Shown here piece after piece: positions 1 through 12,900 of a stretch of 64,000 bases of DNA. Source of the stretch: Lactarius indigo (taxonomy: Eukaryota; Basidiomycota; Agaricomycetes; Russulales; Russulaceae); the NCBI GenBank assembly GCA_025766275.1, contig JAFKAC010000080.1, positions 186,001 through 250,000 on the forward strand, given 5' to 3'. Made by a program: the position numbers and the translations under genes. Each line of letters opens with the position of its first letter. The stretch's first letter is position 1. Under the pieces are notes generated by a model. The model was not told the DNA's origin and searched no databases. It worked only from the letters and a program-made list of their open reading frames with translations.

Positions 1-1778
1 AAAGCCAATTTCTCCACACCTTCTTGTTGTCGAAAAATTTGAAGTTGGTGCCACCCCCCGCTGCGTCCCACATCTCCACTATCATGTAGATAAACATCTC
101 TTGACCTTTCCACCGCTTCTCGAAAGTGGCTGGGAACTGGATGCGTTCCATTTCCTTGACTTCTTCAAAGGCGTGATACGAATTCAAGTAGTATAAAACC
201 ACCTGACAAATGTTTGTGTCATCAACCATAGTCATCTGGACGTCACAGCGGCAAGGCAACGAGGTCGTGATCTTATAACGTCCTGCAGCGACATCCGCAC
301 TCCGTTGGTCGCCAAAAAAAAGAGGGCCCCCGTACTTCCAGAACACATTGGGGTCAAACGTTTCATCAGGCGATGGAGAGTCTCGGTTGGGCAACTGCCT
401 CTTCCAGTAAGAGTTTCCCAAGATTGACCTCCATTCGCTTGTGGTGAGGGGCGGGAGGTCGCGCGTGGGCCGTTCCCGGATTTCGTGGCGCAGGATGAGG
501 AAATGGTAGTAATATATTCGCTGGTTCTCTTCGTTACCACCCCAGAAGAGGTGAATGGGGGGGGAGTAGAACCGACGAGGTGACGCGGAGGAAGCGAGTT
601 CGAGGTGGCTAACGTGGCTCATAGCATGAAGCCAGACATCTTGGGCCTTCGGAAACCATTCAGGCGCTGCCCCAGCATCGGTGAGGCGTCTAAGCTCCAC
701 ACTCTCCAACCGGGGGATCTGAGAAGTCGTACTCATCCTTGCCTTTTTGGCCATGCGGCGAGCTGTACATGTACAGGACGTTAGTCTGATTCAAGGACAA
801 GTGAAAAATATGCTGACCTTCGTCGTTCTTCTTGTTTTCTATTTTGTCCAGAGTACGCTTGAACCCTTTTGTTGGCCTGAAGGTGTCCAAGCGTTCGAGA
901 TAGCCACGAGCAGCGGTCTCCAGGTTCGCCATGACGTCGTCCATGAGCGGCGGGTAGTACCATTGATGAAGAGAGTGGAAAAGTGGCTGAAGAGACATGG
1001 GCTGTGTACTGCATAACTTACGTGGGGCCAACACAACTTCCCTTGCGAGATTGAGCGCAAAGGTTGATTTGGGGACGAGAATATATGCCGCCACGGACCA
1101 ACGCGCGTGATCGGCGTACAAATGCTCGTCTTCAAAAATGGCGCCGCGAGTTGGCGCACGAAGAGAGGGCTGAAAGGCGTCTCCAGCGTGAACATCCTTC
1201 CACCAGTCCACGAAAGCGGAGAGTTCCAGAAGACACCTCTGCAGATTTCGAAAAACCACAACGAAATCGCGCCAAGCCTCGAAATTCCCCCTGAGTCTTT
1301 CGAGGGCTTCGAAAGCCCTGACGTACGCCTTCATTGGCTTCTCGACACAAGAAAGCGATGGTTGGGAGGACATGGCGGATAACGACTCCTCTAGGGCCGC
1401 CTTGATCGACTTCCACTTGGTTGTGAGCTCGTCCAATAAATCAGCCTTAATGACGTGAGAATCGGATCTATGGCCATGAGTTCGCCACATTGTCTTCTCA
1501 ACAGGGCGAGTAAGGATATCAGATGGGACGGAAGAACTTGGATGGCGTATAGGGATCCAGGGGAGGTAGGGAAATGCACGATGATATGGCTGTGGGTAAA
1601 GAATCCACTCGTGAGGTCCCCAGAAGCCGTCCACGCTGACGATTGGTTCGGACCGGGGAGGGGGGGTGGGAATAGCGTCGACATTGGCACCTAGTATTAC
1701 GAATCCAGGTCGCCACTTGTCGGCAGAGGCCCAGCAGGCATATATAAGATGTGGAGGAGGGGGGATAGGTTTATTCAT
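1..1778 (-). CDS. Hypothetical agaricomycete protein, 3' part cut by window edge
   Basis: The ATG at 1778 opens a 362-codon frame that ends in TAG at 690. A different frame then runs without a stop from about 690 down to base 1. The two join naturally through a GT-AG intron of about 80 nt (roughly 695-780), starting at a GTACATG or GTACAGC site and ending at a TTAG acceptor. The product is therefore at least about 560 residues and continues outside the window. It is rich in Trp, Pro and aromatics, with an N-terminal stretch containing the motif PYLPWIPIR, a helical central part, and no signal peptide or membrane segment. I recognise the general look of an expanded, unnamed agaricomycete family but cannot name a function. 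A frameshift at the CCCCC run near 712 is the alternative to an intron. Confidence 0.6.
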
Positions 1779-2569
1779 CTAAGAATCAATTAGAATCAGT
1801 GCACAAAAAAGGGGGATAGCGAACAGGATACCGACGGAAAGACACAAAAGAGTAACCAGGAAGACGAGTACTTCGGCCTTGAGACGTATCGACTCTGGGA
1901 TGGAAACAGGGGCAACGGCAAACCACACAATACAGCTAGAAAACGCTTCGAAGCTGTTCGAGATGGAACGTGTGCAGAGGAGGTGGAAGATCGGCAACAG
2001 CGGATCGAAAATGAGACGGAAACAGACCAACGAGCCCAAGACGGTCAGACATTCCTAATCACGTGTGTTTTCCACATCCAACTTCCTTTTGTATCCCAAC
2101 CTACGCACCGACTGGGGACACGTGTCTTCGGCGTTTCCTGGCGTCATCTCTTTCGTCTTGGTTTCTGTATTTTTTAATCGTAGATATGTGAGTCTGGGAA
2201 TATATTATTTATTTATTTGAGACCCTCGAGCACTGAAGCCCAATCTCATTACAATGACTGGGCTCTATCTCAAAGTATAATAAAGACTGCCTGTTCTTAC
2301 ATCCTTCAGTAAGCTGTCAAACTTATTTCGGGGTTTTCGGGGGGTTCCGGATTCGGGAAATGCAGGGACCGGGGAACCGATCTAAATAAATTTAATTTGT
2401 GCCAAAATCCAGGCAAAAACCCTACTACTAGTGGACTTTGTGCACAGTACAGATGCGCCCTGAACTCATTACCGTCCTTTGTCACCTCTCTGAACACGGG
2501 TACTCAACTAGAATGCGAGGCCATTGAATTATGCGTTGATACCCTAAACCTTTACTAATCGCTAGGAGT
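1779..2569. other. Intergenic, no gene seen
   Basis: Only short overlapping frames are present, with no recognisable domain or splice pattern. It contains the 5' flank of the minus-strand gene that starts at 1778. Confidence 0.5.
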
Positions 2570-5099
2570 CATGTGCAGTGTTTGGGGGTGTGAAGCGTTG
2601 CAGTGTCACGCAGGCCTCCGCGGAGCGCGAGCTGTGGTATATAGGTCCGCAGCGATCGTGGACGCGTCGGTGTCAAAAAGATAAGGCCGCGCGCAACTGC
2701 GGCAGGGTTGAGAGAGGCTACACGGAACCTGAAGGTCGGATGATCGCAAGTGATCGCAAACGGTCGCGCACGCTTCTGCGTGGCGCGAAACTTTGCAAAG
2801 GTGGCTACCTTGGTTAGTAACGCGTCGGGTTCGAGTCGCTAAGCCGCGCGCGAGTGCGGCATGAATGAGGAACGCGATGAATGAGCCACACGTTTTCTAC
2901 TTACGAGCTCAACTCTGTCAACTTTGCTGCTCAAGACAGTATCTCAGTTCCAGAAACCTTGATCTGAAGTCCGAAATCTGAAGGGGAAAGTCTACTATTA
3001 TCTTTTTCTGGTTAGATTACATGAGCCATAGGGGATACGGGCTAAGGAAAGAGGGTGCATTAGGTAACCAGGGGACCAAGGGGAATGGTGAACGTGTAGG
3101 GAAAATGTCCGGAACAAGTGGGAGGCCAAGTGCGCACAGAGAGCGGGAATGCAGCGCTTAGAAAGAGTTCGAAAGCGCGGGAGAGCATGGGCAAGTGCGG
3201 ACAAGCAGAGGGCATTACAGAGTGTGAAAGTCGCAGTTTCAGGGCTTAGGGAGAGCGCAGTCGTATTATCTCCTCCCCACTGAAATACTAACTGTCCTCA
3301 GCTATCTGCATGTGCTGCAATCGCTCGTATGTGGTGCACAGGCCAATTGTAGGTGTCTTAAACATGTGGTACATGAGTCACCAAGTCAGGCATGATGCGA
3401 TTGTGGCCCCTTCTTCGACGCGCATCTTGGTCTTGCGTGTACAGTGGGCAATGTCATCGCACGTTTGCTGCATGCGGTTCTGCGGTCTTCTGGATCACTC
3501 TTGCATCTGCTGAGGGTCGCAGTCATACTTCTAACCAAAAGTTGCAGTCCGTGGCTTAGTGGTTTAGCGGCTGTCACTAGGCGTTTCACAGCGCAGTCTG
3601 CTAGAGGGTGACAATGTCAGTGTTAAAGCGCGGCAATAGCGCGTGTCGCCGCGCATGCGCATTGGGTGCCTAAAATTCTCCTTGGACATCTACGGTCCTC
3701 ACAGCGAGTCGTGGGAGTCCACGCGGGCGTGGCTAAGTCGCTACACCTTGTGCACTTGAAACTATCTTGCGCGGTAGTACCAATGTCTTGGGCCGAGTCA
3801 CGTTCGCTGGGCACACTGTCACGAGAGTTGTAAACGCGTGTGCTGGTACATGGTGTCATCCTTGATGCCTAGCAGAGTTGCCGAAGGCTGGGCGATTGTG
3901 GCGCTGTTGCTGGTACGCTAGCCTGAGCGTGCTTGAGGTACATCGCTAAATCGCTAATTCTTCTCCCAATGTGAAGTCGCACTGCCGTGCACATGTTTGT
4001 GAGATTTGAAAACGCTGTTCTCGATGTCCAGAACCGTTGTGTGAGCCGTGAAGGTCCGCGGTGTTGGAGCTGTCGCTGCTGTACACGGACTTGTGATCGA
4101 CCTTGGTGCATGTCGCTGCCGTTTTGCGGGTGTCGCGCGTGTCACCGCGCGTTTTGTATACGTCCTGCGAGCGTCATATGCTGTCGCCAAGTTTTAGACG
4201 CACCGCGGGCGTCCGCACGCATGTGGCGCTTCGCTACCGTGCATGTACTTTAGAATGTCTTGATACGTGCTGATTTTGGCTGAGTCAATCTGCATGTATC
4301 GCGCACGTCTCCAGGGGTATTGTAAATGCTGTCGCATGTTCTGGTAGCGGTGTCCGATCTTGGAGTTCGCCGCGGACATGCACGCGCAAGTGGCACTGCT
4401 GCTAAACCTCGTGTTTGAGTTCCTCTTTGCGCCGGGAGTCGCTCTTGGAAGAACCCCATCGCACTTATCTGCGCACGCTGCCACGGGACCTGTAGTCGCT
4501 ACTGTCAACGCGCAAGGTCAATCATGGCCTGTGAACAACATATGAGCTAGCGCATGACCGTGGCGTGCTCGCGGTTGGGTTTGTATTTGAGGCCTCTTGT
4601 TAAACGTCGCTTCTCACGAATTTGGGTTGTGTATTGTGCTACAGACCTTGTAAGTGCGCTCAGTGGCTTGGAATGTCATCGCAAGGGTGTATGCGTGATG
4701 TGGGAGCCCACGCGGATGTGGCTCGCTTGCTAATGCCTCTGCGCATGTGCTAAGCTGTTGGGCTTATGTGCGTGTCGCTCTTCATACCTGATGCTGGTTG
4801 TGATGAATCGCTGTCTTGCGGTCGGTGAGGGTAGGAAAGGCTTGGTGCAGCAGGGATGCCAGAAAAGCGAAGCTCTATGACTGGAGGTTGGATAAACATC
4901 GCACGTATAGAGGGGTAAGTGGGGGCAGCGCACGTGGTTCTGTACCCTGCTTTTTTATCGCATCGCCAAGGGCCATCGAGGTGGACGTCACGAGGTGCCG
5001 ACGCTTCCAACTTTTAGCTTTACTCTGCGGCTTGTGCCAGATATCTAGCTTGATCTGCATTTGGTGGTGCGCGTGATGACTGCAGGACATCAGGTCACC
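2570..5099. other. GC-rich, gene-poor stretch with recurring short motifs
   Basis: No supported gene. Short motifs of the type CGCGYGTGGC followed by TCGCTA recur on the plus strand. A near-duplicate of about 24 bases (gtgggagyccacgcgg, then gtggct) occurs near 3712 and 4700. Two related GC-rich hairpin-like words occur near 2685 and 2842 (gccgcgcgc with agtgcggc or aactgcggc). This may be an old degenerate repeat array. No tRNA can be folded from it. Confidence 0.4.
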
Positions 5100-5861
5100 A
5101 ACCAGGAACCCGAAATTAGAACATACAGAAGCATTACTTCTCTCTGATTCGGGTTCTGGCCGTCGATGCCAAGCATGACTTCATCCCTATGCTGACCGTC
5201 AACCTCCAAGGTGGTAATGGGCCGCCAGGACTTCTCTAGGCGCAGCATGCCCATGTTCTGGGACCGGAGGACTAATCGTAAAGGTAAGACATAGAAATGG
5301 GATGTATGCAGAGAAAACGATACCAGTGAACTGCCATGGCCCGAACGAGAGAAGTAGTAAATAACCAGGGAACAGTGGAAGAATAGCTACTCGTTGGTGT
5401 CAAAGTATTGGTCGAATGAGTCAACTCGAATCGAGGAATGCATATCTTGACAAGTGATGTTGTCGGGAACAGGGTGGGTTCAGTAAGTTAGAAGAACATG
5501 GTTGCAGAGTGTAACGAGACGAGAAGTTGCGATAAAAAAGGAAGGTGGGTGTAGGAAAAAAAACACGTGAAGTGTGATCATAGTCGCGCATCGACAAGGG
5601 AAGGACGGACGACGAGGGAAGGAGTCTAGAGCACGACGTGCTCCACTCAGTCGCAGTAGATTGGCTCCGAGTCAAGAACTCAGAAAAGCTCGAGTGACTC
5701 CGTCTGCGGCAAAAAGAGGTCGTGTGAGAACAGAAGTGGGCGGCCTAGAGGGCAGTTGATTAAAACGATCGAAGTTATGGTAGATTGCAAAAGCCTAGTC
5801 AGATGCTAGATTTACATACACGACAGAGTCTATCCAGCCAACATAATCACGCCCATGGTCA
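5100..5861. other. Intergenic, no gene seen
   Basis: Short frames on both strands are shadows of each other, and no domain or consistent intron pattern is visible. Confidence 0.45.
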
Positions 5862-6978
5862 TCACCCTTGCACCGATTGTTCTCGAATCTCCTTCTCCTT
5901 CCTCGTCTTCGTGGTGACGGTCGACGCACGAGTAACCCAACTTGGTTCTCCATTAGCACGGACGGCAAGAACTCGATCATGGTTCAAAGGATACTCCGCC
6001 CCCGATTGAACACGCTCCCAGCGATTAGTAAAAATCCAGTATTGGAAGACATCCCTAGAAGCGTCAAGGTGAACATAAAGATGTCCAGTCTTGACTTGGG
6101 GGACAGTGGGTGGCGTTAGAATACTCAAATTTGACCTGCTAAAGTACCAGATTGTGTAGCCACTTCCAGATTGAGAAGAGAAAGGTCGCTGGCGCATCTG
6201 ATAAGAGGTGTCGGTGTTCGTGTGTATGAGCTCAGACTCGGGTTCAGGTAGAATAGCTTGTGACGGCAATGTCGATACGGGTGCACTTATACATAGGCAA
6301 AAACTGAGAATCAAACACCGGAATGAGTGCCGCGTAAACATACCCCTGCAACTGCACTCTGGCGGCCAGCTTTGCAATGCTAAGAAGACCAGGAATTATA
6401 TTTTGCTTGGCTTGTGGGGATATAGCCAACGAGTCAAGCTGAGTGTTCAAAATCTGATTAAGCTCCTCCTCGCCGAAATCACTTGCCATCAGACTGGTCA
6501 TGGCACGGGCAACAAGGGGCGTAGAGGGAGAGGAGGTGTGTGGGTGGAGGAAAGCCAAGATCGACTGAGTCATCGTATGTGCGGTATCAGTATCAGGGGT
6601 ATTTCCACTGGATACGTGTCAGATGAACCAACACCGCAGAAAAAAGGGAGGACAACCTGGTTGCCGGGGCCATCATGCAAGGAGCAACTTGGTGAACAGA
6701 CCGGCTAACAATGACCTGGTTCAGCATACCTGAGAGCACAGAGTAAAGCGCAGGCGACTCACTCCATTACTTTCGCCAAGTTCGATAGCCGGCCATCGGG
6801 CTCCAAATAATAACGCCTCATTGGAAACCTCTGTCGGAGGACAGTCTAGTCGGTGTGGAATGAGGTGAGTACCAACGTCAAGATAATGAAAGATAACCTT
6901 CGCAGCATTCGGGGCCATGTCACTGCCATCTAGCTGAACTGAGAGGCATTCGTCGTCGTCGCTACCTGAAGGATCCAT
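5862..6978 (-). CDS. Hypothetical agaricomycete protein (multi-exon)
   Basis: At least three minus-strand exons join through GT-AG introns. The first starts at the ATG at 6978 with an acidic N-terminus (SGSDDDECLS); an in-frame ATG at 7041 is possible. It ends at 6763 before a GTGAGT donor. A middle exon near 6570-6330 is helical. The last exon contains an aromatic stretch (YWIFTNRWERV) and the words RVLAVRANGEPSWVTR, then stops at 5862. The last part resembles an unnamed agaricomycete family with a conserved G-x-PSW-x-TR ending; I recall this from general knowledge and could not search it. There is no signal peptide or membrane helix, and the function is unknown. Exon edges in the middle are approximate. 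Confidence 0.5.
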
Positions 6979-7298
6979 GGGAACTTGCAAACTCAGGTAT
7001 CTGGGTGGAAATTTAAGAAGATTACCGCAACCAGTCCACATGAACGTTTCAATTATTTGTACACGTGATCAGACAATGAGTGATGGTGAGTCAAGAGTAG
7101 CTCACCAATAACGTCAATGTTCGCAGCATACCATCAGAGGGTTATTGTCGCCAGTTTTTGGTCAAGTTTCGTTGCAATGAAACAAGTGAATTAACGATTT
7201 CCATTACATGATATACAAGGACGGGCATCAAGAGAGAGAATTCACTCTCTGGATCCGGGGAACAATGGTGATATCATCCAGACATCACCTGCGCGGAT

Positions 7299-8445
7299 AT
7301 CAGGGTCCATTGTAGTACAATTCTGGGCGGCTATCACGACATCGCGTCATCGTTGTCACCTGATTCAAGATCGAAAGGTCAGGGTCCATTGTTATACTAT
7401 TTTGGGTAAGCCTTACCATGACGGGTGAGTCGCGGCGCTAGTGACCACGGTAGATATCGTCGGCAGAACTCGACTCGAGTCACAACTGTACGAATTGAAC
7501 ATGCACAGCCGCACATCGTTAGTGTTACTTCTCGGTCGGAGGTCAGAGTCCATTGTCATACTGTTTTGGGATGGGCTTACGTGACCACGAAAGACTCGAG
7601 TCACGAACGCACGACGTCGGCACTATTCGGTCGCATTGAGCACAAGGCACGTTCACCAAATCTACAGGGACTGACCTGCGGGTCGGGTGTACGTGAGGCG
7701 ATTGCAGTTGCTAGGGTCTTGATGGCAATCCGAGCCAGGCGAAGCGCGCACTGCACCGAATGTCGGAAGTAGTCTTGAGAGCAAAGATCGTGCAAAGTCG
7801 ATCAAAAATATCGAACACGATTGAGTGGTTACTCGCGTATGGAAATTCGGCGTTGCACTGCGCCGCCTCGGTTCCTGACATTCGTTAGAGCAAAGATTGT
7901 TGGAGACAAAGAAATGAACGTAACGCCTACGTGCTACGGGATCAGAGGCATCAAGACCGGCCAGGGCGCCATTGGCCCAGCAACGCGCGGAGTGGTGTCA
8001 AAGCTTGCCTACGCGGCTCACCGACCGATACAGCCCATTCATAAACGGCAGCAGGTCGGAGAAGCTCGATGGTCGCACCGCGGCGGCGGCGGAAGGGAAG
8101 GTACAGAATAGCACTGCAGGGGCCTCGGACCTAGAGACCTGTAGGTGCAATGAGGAGTTGCGTGGAAAGAGGGGAGGTCGCGTAGACGATGTCGAGAAAA
8201 ATGAGACGGATACTCACCTGCTGACCTCCATAAACGGAGCGAGGCACGCCCGTGATGGCCCGCGACAGAGACCAGGCGAAAGGTGAGCGTCAAGTAACGA
8301 GCAACCTTCCACCAAAGCAACCAGACAGTGCGTCGAGGCCGCTGGCGATAGGCGCCGTACGAAGAGAGTGGTAAAGAAGATTGCGGACACCAAGAAAGGA
8401 AGGTCGGGGAAGCGCACACTCCCATTGAGGTAACCAGACGGTGCG
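7299..8445 (+). repeat. Left arm of fold-back element copy 1
   Basis: Inverted match to 17345-18492. The arm holds a subterminal word, GGGTCCATTGT followed by TACTATTTTGGG, in variants near 7301, 7381 and 7546. Such spaced copies are typical of transposase-binding subterminal repeats. Short frames inside recur in every arm because the DNA is repeated, not because they look coding. Confidence 0.85.
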
Positions 8446-9335
8446 GTAAAAACATACGAGGGACATCAAGAAAGCTTGAAGCTTGAAGAAGCGTGATCAC
8501 GTGAGCGTGACTTACCTTTTCCGGAAAAAGGCCGAGTCCACCGCACTACGCGTCATGCACGTTACCCACAAGTCATACCCTTTTTCCTATGTTCTACCTC
8601 CCCACCTCCCTATTTCTTTGGTATCCACAGTGTCCAATGCGATGTCTCCCTCTTCCCGCACGCCGCCCCTCACGGGGTAACCTTGACTCTTTGTCTGGTT
8701 GCCTTGGTGGGAGCGTTTGATGCCCCCCCCTTTCGACCTGGTTCCGATTTGGGCGCTCCTCTATCCGCAACGCACTTCTTGCTTGTGGGTTGGCTTCGAA
8801 TGGTCGTCTGGTTGCCAAAACTTTACACGACGGAGGTATTTGCTGTCCTCCCCCATTCCCACCTTCGAGACCCATCTTTCCACATCCGCACGCTGTCCCT
8901 CACAGGCTGACTTGACTTGCCGTCGGTTGCTCGGTGGGTCCCTCCTTCTATCCCGACTTTCTCGCCAATGGCTGCTGTATCTGACTCCTCTATTGCTAGG
9001 CATTCGTCTCCCTTCAGGAAGTCTCAGAAAGAAATTCTCGGTCCTCCGCCGTCACTGCAGCTCGCGGCCCCAACCGTCGGTATGCCTTCGCCCGAAATTT
9101 AACCGTTTCCTTTCTCACGCATGCTTTGTCGTAAGGCGCGAGCGAGGAGTTTCGCTACATTTGTAGGTCTAGCCCTCTGTCCGGCAACGTCCAGGTGAAC
9201 GCTCTCATTACTTTTCTATACACTGCCTCTGACATCTCGGCTTAGTGACCCCGATCCCTCCCCTCCCGCGTGACCTCAAGGACGATGGCGGGGGATTGTA
9301 CATGTGACGGTGGGTGCGCATCCTTGAACGTACGG
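8446..9335. other. Central spacer of fold-back element (left part)
   Basis: This unique spacer is shared with copies 2 (36571-37460) and 3 (46648-47426). No protein domain is seen. The retrotransposon inserted at its right side, duplicating TACGG (9331-9335 and 17285-17289). Confidence 0.75.
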
Positions 9336-9914
9336 TGTTACGCCCTAGCAGGGGCGTGGGTTCTAAAGGTTCTGAATCACACAAGTATCAAGCGAAGACC
9401 TCTGTTGTCTTATTGCTATGAAATACGAGTGATGAAAGTGTGGCACAAGGTGCAGCACTACTCTGTAACGTAAGACTCCTCGTCCGAAGTGTCTAACACT
9501 TCTCTACACTTGATCTTGCTAGTGCACAGAGTATAACAGGTGTGACGCGTTGATATAGTTCAACTGCAAAGACTTCGAAGTGTCCTGGTTAGGGACTGAG
9601 GTAGGGGATGCACAAGAAGAGAGGGACAAGGCGAGGTCACACCAAAGTACGAAGGCAAGGTTGCTAGATTGCAAACGAAGCCAAGTCTGGCTTCCTACGG
9701 TCTATGGTACAGGTTTATATAGGACAAGGTTCCAAACAACATGAACACAAGTCCACACAATATCAAAGAGACTAAACGGAGTAAACAGAAGCTCGGATCA
9801 AAGAAACAGCGCCACTAGTAACAGTAGCTCCTTTGGTAACAAGGTATAGTACAGAAGGGGGAAGGCAGGGTGGAGACATACTGTGATTTAGGTCCGAAGC
9901 GTCGGATCATAACA
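9336..9914 (-). repeat. 3' LTR of chromovirus
   Basis: This 579-bp direct repeat of 16706-17284 begins TGTTA and ends TAACA on the plus strand. It is downstream of pol in the element's orientation. Confidence 0.97.
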
Positions 9915-9930
9915 TGAGCCCCTCTCTAAG
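9915..9930 (-). other. Candidate polypurine tract
   Basis: On the minus strand the bases just before the 3' LTR read purine-rich (GAGAGGGG). This is where plus-strand DNA synthesis would start. The tract is short and the call is by position only. Confidence 0.35.
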
Positions 9931-9940
9931 TCAACTCTCC

Positions 9941-12900
9941 CTAGAGTGCTTCGAAGTCCATCAGGTCATAGACATCGTTGTCTGCATCATTGGAGGGGGT
10001 GCTTTCGCGAGGGAGGGGGCAGCGATGTTGGCGAAGGAAGTTGAAGGGACCATGGGCCCCACACTTGCGACAATTTTCATACTTGGGGCACTTGATTTCT
10101 TCGTGGCTGTTGCTGGTAAAACACTTGCCACACCACTGAGTGCGTTCTTCTGGGGCTGGCCAGAGGCACTGATAGGGGAAGTGGTCAGTGCTAGAACACC
10201 TCCAGCAAAACTTCTGTTTTTGAGGACAGGCGAAGGAGAGGTGGTCTTCAGACTGACACCTGTAACAAAGTCGAATGGTGCCAGTCTCCTTCTTGTTGGC
10301 TCTGCGCTTGCGTCTCTTTTTCCTTTCTGCAGAGGGGCTAGGTCCTTCTGGTTCGTCGTGGAGTCTTGGCATGGAGTGGTAGCGAGGTAGAGCAGGGGCA
10401 GGAATGTGGTGGACTTCAAAGGGGTGAGTTTCTTCTTCCAGAGGAGGGGGGTGTAGTGTGAGCCATCGGTCTGCAATCCGGACATAGGCCTTGTGTTCTT
10501 GCAGCCTTCTTCGGGTGCTGGTTAGTTGCATGTCCATGTTGAGGAGGTGCCTTTTGAGGGGCTCCATCGTCTTGTACAGGCCTTCAATCTCCTTTCGGAG
10601 GGCCTTCTGGTTTTGTAAGAGTCGGCAAGTCCTGGAGATTTCTGCTGTGAGGCGGTCATCTTTCAGGTCTTCTAGGACTTCATCGACTTGTCTGGCTGTG
10701 GGGGAGGCTTCGTCCAGGTTCTGCATCTGAGCTGGGGTGATGGGGGGAGCTGGATTGTGGGGGTCGTCGTCTCTGGGGAGGAGGAAAAGGGGGAGGCCAT
10801 AGTGAGGGAGGTTCTTGCCCATGGTGCCGACGACATCTTCTTTGTTTTCACTGATCTTGATCCATTTGGCATCCTTTTGGATGTATGAGGTTGGGTCAGC
10901 GTCGTCAGGGATGAGGAAGTGGACATAGCGGCTGCTCCAGGGGTCATTCAAGAAGAAGGGGTAACCAGGGTTGTCGTCTTCTTCAGCAGTGATGTGCATC
11001 CTTTCATAGTTAATGGGGAGTGCGTCCATGATTGGGTCGTTGATTATTTCGCTGAGACGAGCCATGGTCACTCTAGGATCAGGGGGGGAGGTGGTAGGTC
11101 GGTGTATCTCGGGAGTAGGGGGAGCTGTGTGTCCAGGAGGGGGAACACGAAGGGCTATTCCTCCTCCTTCTGTTTCTATGACGCTGGGCATGGTGGGATC
11201 GATGGGTTGTGGTTCCTGGATAAGTGAAGGCAAGGAAGGGGGTCGTGCTGGGAAGGGAGAATAGCCAGAGGAGGGTGTGACAGAGGGTGTTTCGTCAAAG
11301 GAGCCTCTTTCCATGGCACGAGCAACAAGACGTTCTACAGAGGAGGAGCGAGAGGGCATGGTGAGGAAGCTAGTGGGGAAGGTGGTTGCTGTTCGTACTG
11401 TTACTTCCTTTCGTTTTAACCATTGCTTTGCTCCTTCGCTTCTGGGGTTGCTTTCAAAGTGTTCCTGAATAAGTTCTGGGGCATTGAGGTTTTTTTCTGG
11501 TTCCCAACTGTTGTGTGCATCGGAGTATCCTTTCCACTTGATTAGGAACTGTAACTGGTTCCTGTGGCGTCTTGTTTCTAGTATTTTCTCAACTTCCCAC
11601 TCTTGTTCTCCATCTACTAGATCTGGGGGTGGTTCCGTAAAGTTCTTTCCATGTATGGAGGTTTCTTTGTATGGCATTAGGAGTGACGCATGGAATACTG
11701 GGTGGATCCGCCACTGATGGGGAAGTTTCAGGGCATATGTGGTGGCGGAGATCTTCTTTGTGACCCTGAAGGGTCCATATCTTTTTGGGGCTAACTTGAA
11801 ACTAGGGTGCGTTGTTTTCAAGTTCCTGGCATCCAGCCACACACTATCTCCTTCTGTGTGTTGTTCGAAGCGAGAGGATCCTTTGTAGAGTGACTGTGCA
11901 TGGGTAATTGCTGCTTGGGCGGTCCTTCTGGCTTCCTGGATTCGCTCCAATCTCTCTTGTGTTCCTGGTACTGTGGTCGTTCTTTCTGGTTGGTGTACTC
12001 TTGGGATGTATCCAAGGATTAATTCGTAGGGTGCCTTTTTAGTGGTTGCGCTTGGCCAGGAGTTGTGGGTGTACTGTGCCAGTGGTAGTAACTCCGTCCA
12101 ATTGTCTTGTTGATGGTTTATGAACATTCGGAGGTACTGTTCTAGCCACTGGTTTGTTCGCTCTGATTGTCCATCTGTTTGTGGGTGGTATGCTGTGCTG
12201 ATGTTTTGTTCTATGTCAAGCACTCTGCACAGTTCTTTGATGAACTTCGCTGTGAATCTGGGGTCTCTGTCGGAGATGACCCTTCTTGGTAGTCCATAGT
12301 GTGGCAGGACAGTTTTGGCATAGAGTTTTGCCACTCCTTCTGCGTCTATTGTTTCGCTGCATGGGATAAAGAAGGCTGCTTTGGAACAGTCATGATCCGT
12401 GATGGTGAGAATTGTGTCATTGTCTTCTGATTGGGGTAGCTTTGTGATAAAGTCTAGAGCGATGGTTTCAAAAGGGAGTGCTTCTGGGTTAGTCTTGATG
12501 GGGAATATTGGTGGTTTCGGGTTCCCAGGGAAGTTCTTGTTTGATTGGCATGTGGCACAGCCCTTTACATATGCGGATATGTCGTCTTTCATGTTTGGCC
12601 ACCAAAAGTCTTGTGACACTAACCACAAGGTCTTTGTTATTCCGGGGTGTCCAGCTGTTTTTGTATCGTGAAACAGGGAAATTACCCCCCTCTTTAGCGG
12701 TGTGTTGTCCACAACCACCAGTTTGTCACCTCTCCACCAGTGTTTGCCTTGTTTTACTAGGTGGAAGGGGGCGGCCCACTCGTCCAGAGTGTCTTGGTGG
12801 TCTAATTGGTGTGCCATGACCCGGTCATCTATCCTTATGGAGAGAGCGGAGTTTGCGAAGATGGTTGGGGTCAGGACCACTACATCAGTGTTATCCCCTG

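Noticed and set aside
232..540. 102-codon frame as a separate gene
   Set aside because: It is an out-of-frame shadow of the continuous minus-strand coding frame that runs from about 690 to the window edge.
3548..3620. Possible tRNA gene starting GTCCGTGGCTTAGTGG
   Set aside because: No T-arm GTTCGAATC and no acceptor-stem pairing downstream; at most a tRNA-derived relic.
8699..9166. 155-codon frame recurring in the fold-back spacers (also 36824-37291 and 46790-47257)
   Set aside because: It recurs because the DNA is repeated; composition is irregular, other frames are equally open, and no domain or conserved start is seen.
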